Of a DNA stretch of 59,542 nucleotides, positions 59,390-59,542 are shown one piece after another. Every line of letters starts with the position of its first letter. The stretch's first letter is position 1. Made by a program: the position numbers and the translations under genes. The notes below the pieces were generated by a model. That model was not told the origin of the DNA and did no database searches. It saw only the letters and a list, made by a program, of their open reading frames with translations. The stretch comes from an uncultured Dysosmobacter sp. (GTDB taxonomy: Bacteria; Bacillota; Clostridia; Oscillospirales; Oscillospiraceae), in the NCBI GenBank assembly GCA_934563745.1, contig CAKTHE010000011.1:1-59542 (forward strand). The letters run 5' to 3'.

Positions 59390-59542
59390 GTGATCCAAAC
59401 AATTCGCAAGGCGTGGGGTATCCCCGAGCTGCGGAAGAAGATCATCTTCACCCTGATTATTCTGCTGATCTTCCGGATCGGCAACGCGATTCCCGTTCCT
59501 TATGTCAATGTGACGCTGCTGGGCAAGTATCTGGAGCAGATG
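59390..59542 (+). CDS. secY: preprotein translocase subunit SecY, 5' part
   Basis: Only the first 51 codons are in the window. The GTG start follows AGGTGAAGTAAC. The peptide has IQTIRKAWGIPELRKKIIFTL (N-terminal amphipathic helix, given to IIF), the first membrane helix with ILLIFRIGNAIPVPYVNV and the plug-side GKYLEQM, all typical of SecY. It closes the spc operon as in most bacteria and forms the channel of the Sec translocon. Confidence 0.96.
   Translation, partial: MIQTIRKAWGIPELRKKIIFTLIILLIFRIGNAIPVPYVNVTLLGKYLEQM

Noticed and set aside
1..59542. CRISPR arrays, tRNA or rRNA genes, insertion sequences, prophage or attachment sites
   Set aside because: I looked for short regularly spaced repeats, cloverleaf-like segments with TTCGA loops, transposase motifs and integrase genes and saw none that I could support.

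Overview
The window is a chromosomal stretch of a GC-rich, spore-forming Clostridia bacterium, most likely of the Oscillospiraceae type. I infer this from spo0A, spoIVB, a cwlJ-gerQ pair and a GerM-like lipoprotein, from Gram-positive features (lipoproteins, SLH-domain surface proteins, Shine-Dalgarno sequences close to AGGAGG, TTGACA/TATAAT promoters) and from aminoacyl-tRNA synthetase genes of clostridial style, one of them behind a T-box. No species can be named from the sequence alone. I see no tRNA or rRNA gene, CRISPR array, intact insertion sequence or prophage.

Layout. 1-7063: the end of a division and cell-wall cluster (murF tail, mraY, ftsW/spoVE, murG, murA, ftsQ/divIB, ftsZ), without murD or ftsA in their usual places. 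7256-12389: sporulation and germination genes (spoIVB, spo0A, a TSCPD protein, cwlJ, gerQ) ending tail to tail with a D,D-carboxypeptidase. 12551-17375: a ComEA-like HhH protein, a two-component system with a GerMN lipoprotein, a DUF1294 membrane protein and an orphan lipoprotein. 17642-24032: asnS, a LysR regulator, then a tandemly duplicated stretch of small membrane-protein genes and T-box leaders ending in thrS. 24322-28685: pyruvate carboxylase and a DUF4358 lipoprotein. 28762-29990: an AT-richer patch with a frameshifted alpha/beta hydrolase. 30114-34374: a 2-hydroxyacid dehydrogenase, a FAD-dependent oxidoreductase and an HtrA-like protease. 34572-36835: a free-standing structured RNA, an XRE regulator and an SLH-domain surface protein. 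36998-44165: ychF, then an adaptor/ATPase/permease efflux operon that ends in a second SLH-domain protein. 44356-49343: ymdB-like phosphodiesterase, YbaK-like deacylase, SbcD-like nuclease, asparaginase and an archaeal-type prolyl-tRNA synthetase. 49415-59542: the S10 and spc ribosomal protein operons from rpsJ to the start of secY, in the canonical order.

How the genes work together. The left part makes lipid II (MraY, MurG, MurA), polymerises it at the septum (FtsW, FtsQ, FtsZ) and then moves into sporulation control (Spo0A), sigma-K checkpoint signalling (SpoIVB) and cortex lysis at germination (CwlJ held in the coat by GerQ). The right part is the translation apparatus, preceded by long structured leaders that probably carry feedback control.

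The most unusual stretch is 20328-22260. A small membrane-protein gene and a threonine T-box leader have been duplicated together. The upstream T-box copy has lost 53 nt covering the specifier and no longer has a recognisable T-box or terminator, so it now looks like a constitutive leader for a diverged second membrane gene. A third, C-terminal remnant of the membrane protein sits directly in front of the intact T-box. Other points of interest are the orphan RNA at about 34607-34752, the SLH protein tied to a MacAB-like operon, a histidine kinase whose first transmembrane helix begins before any conventional start codon, and a ribosomal protein S3 with a long Gly/Asn/Arg repeat tail. I did not find a clear new defence or biosynthetic system.
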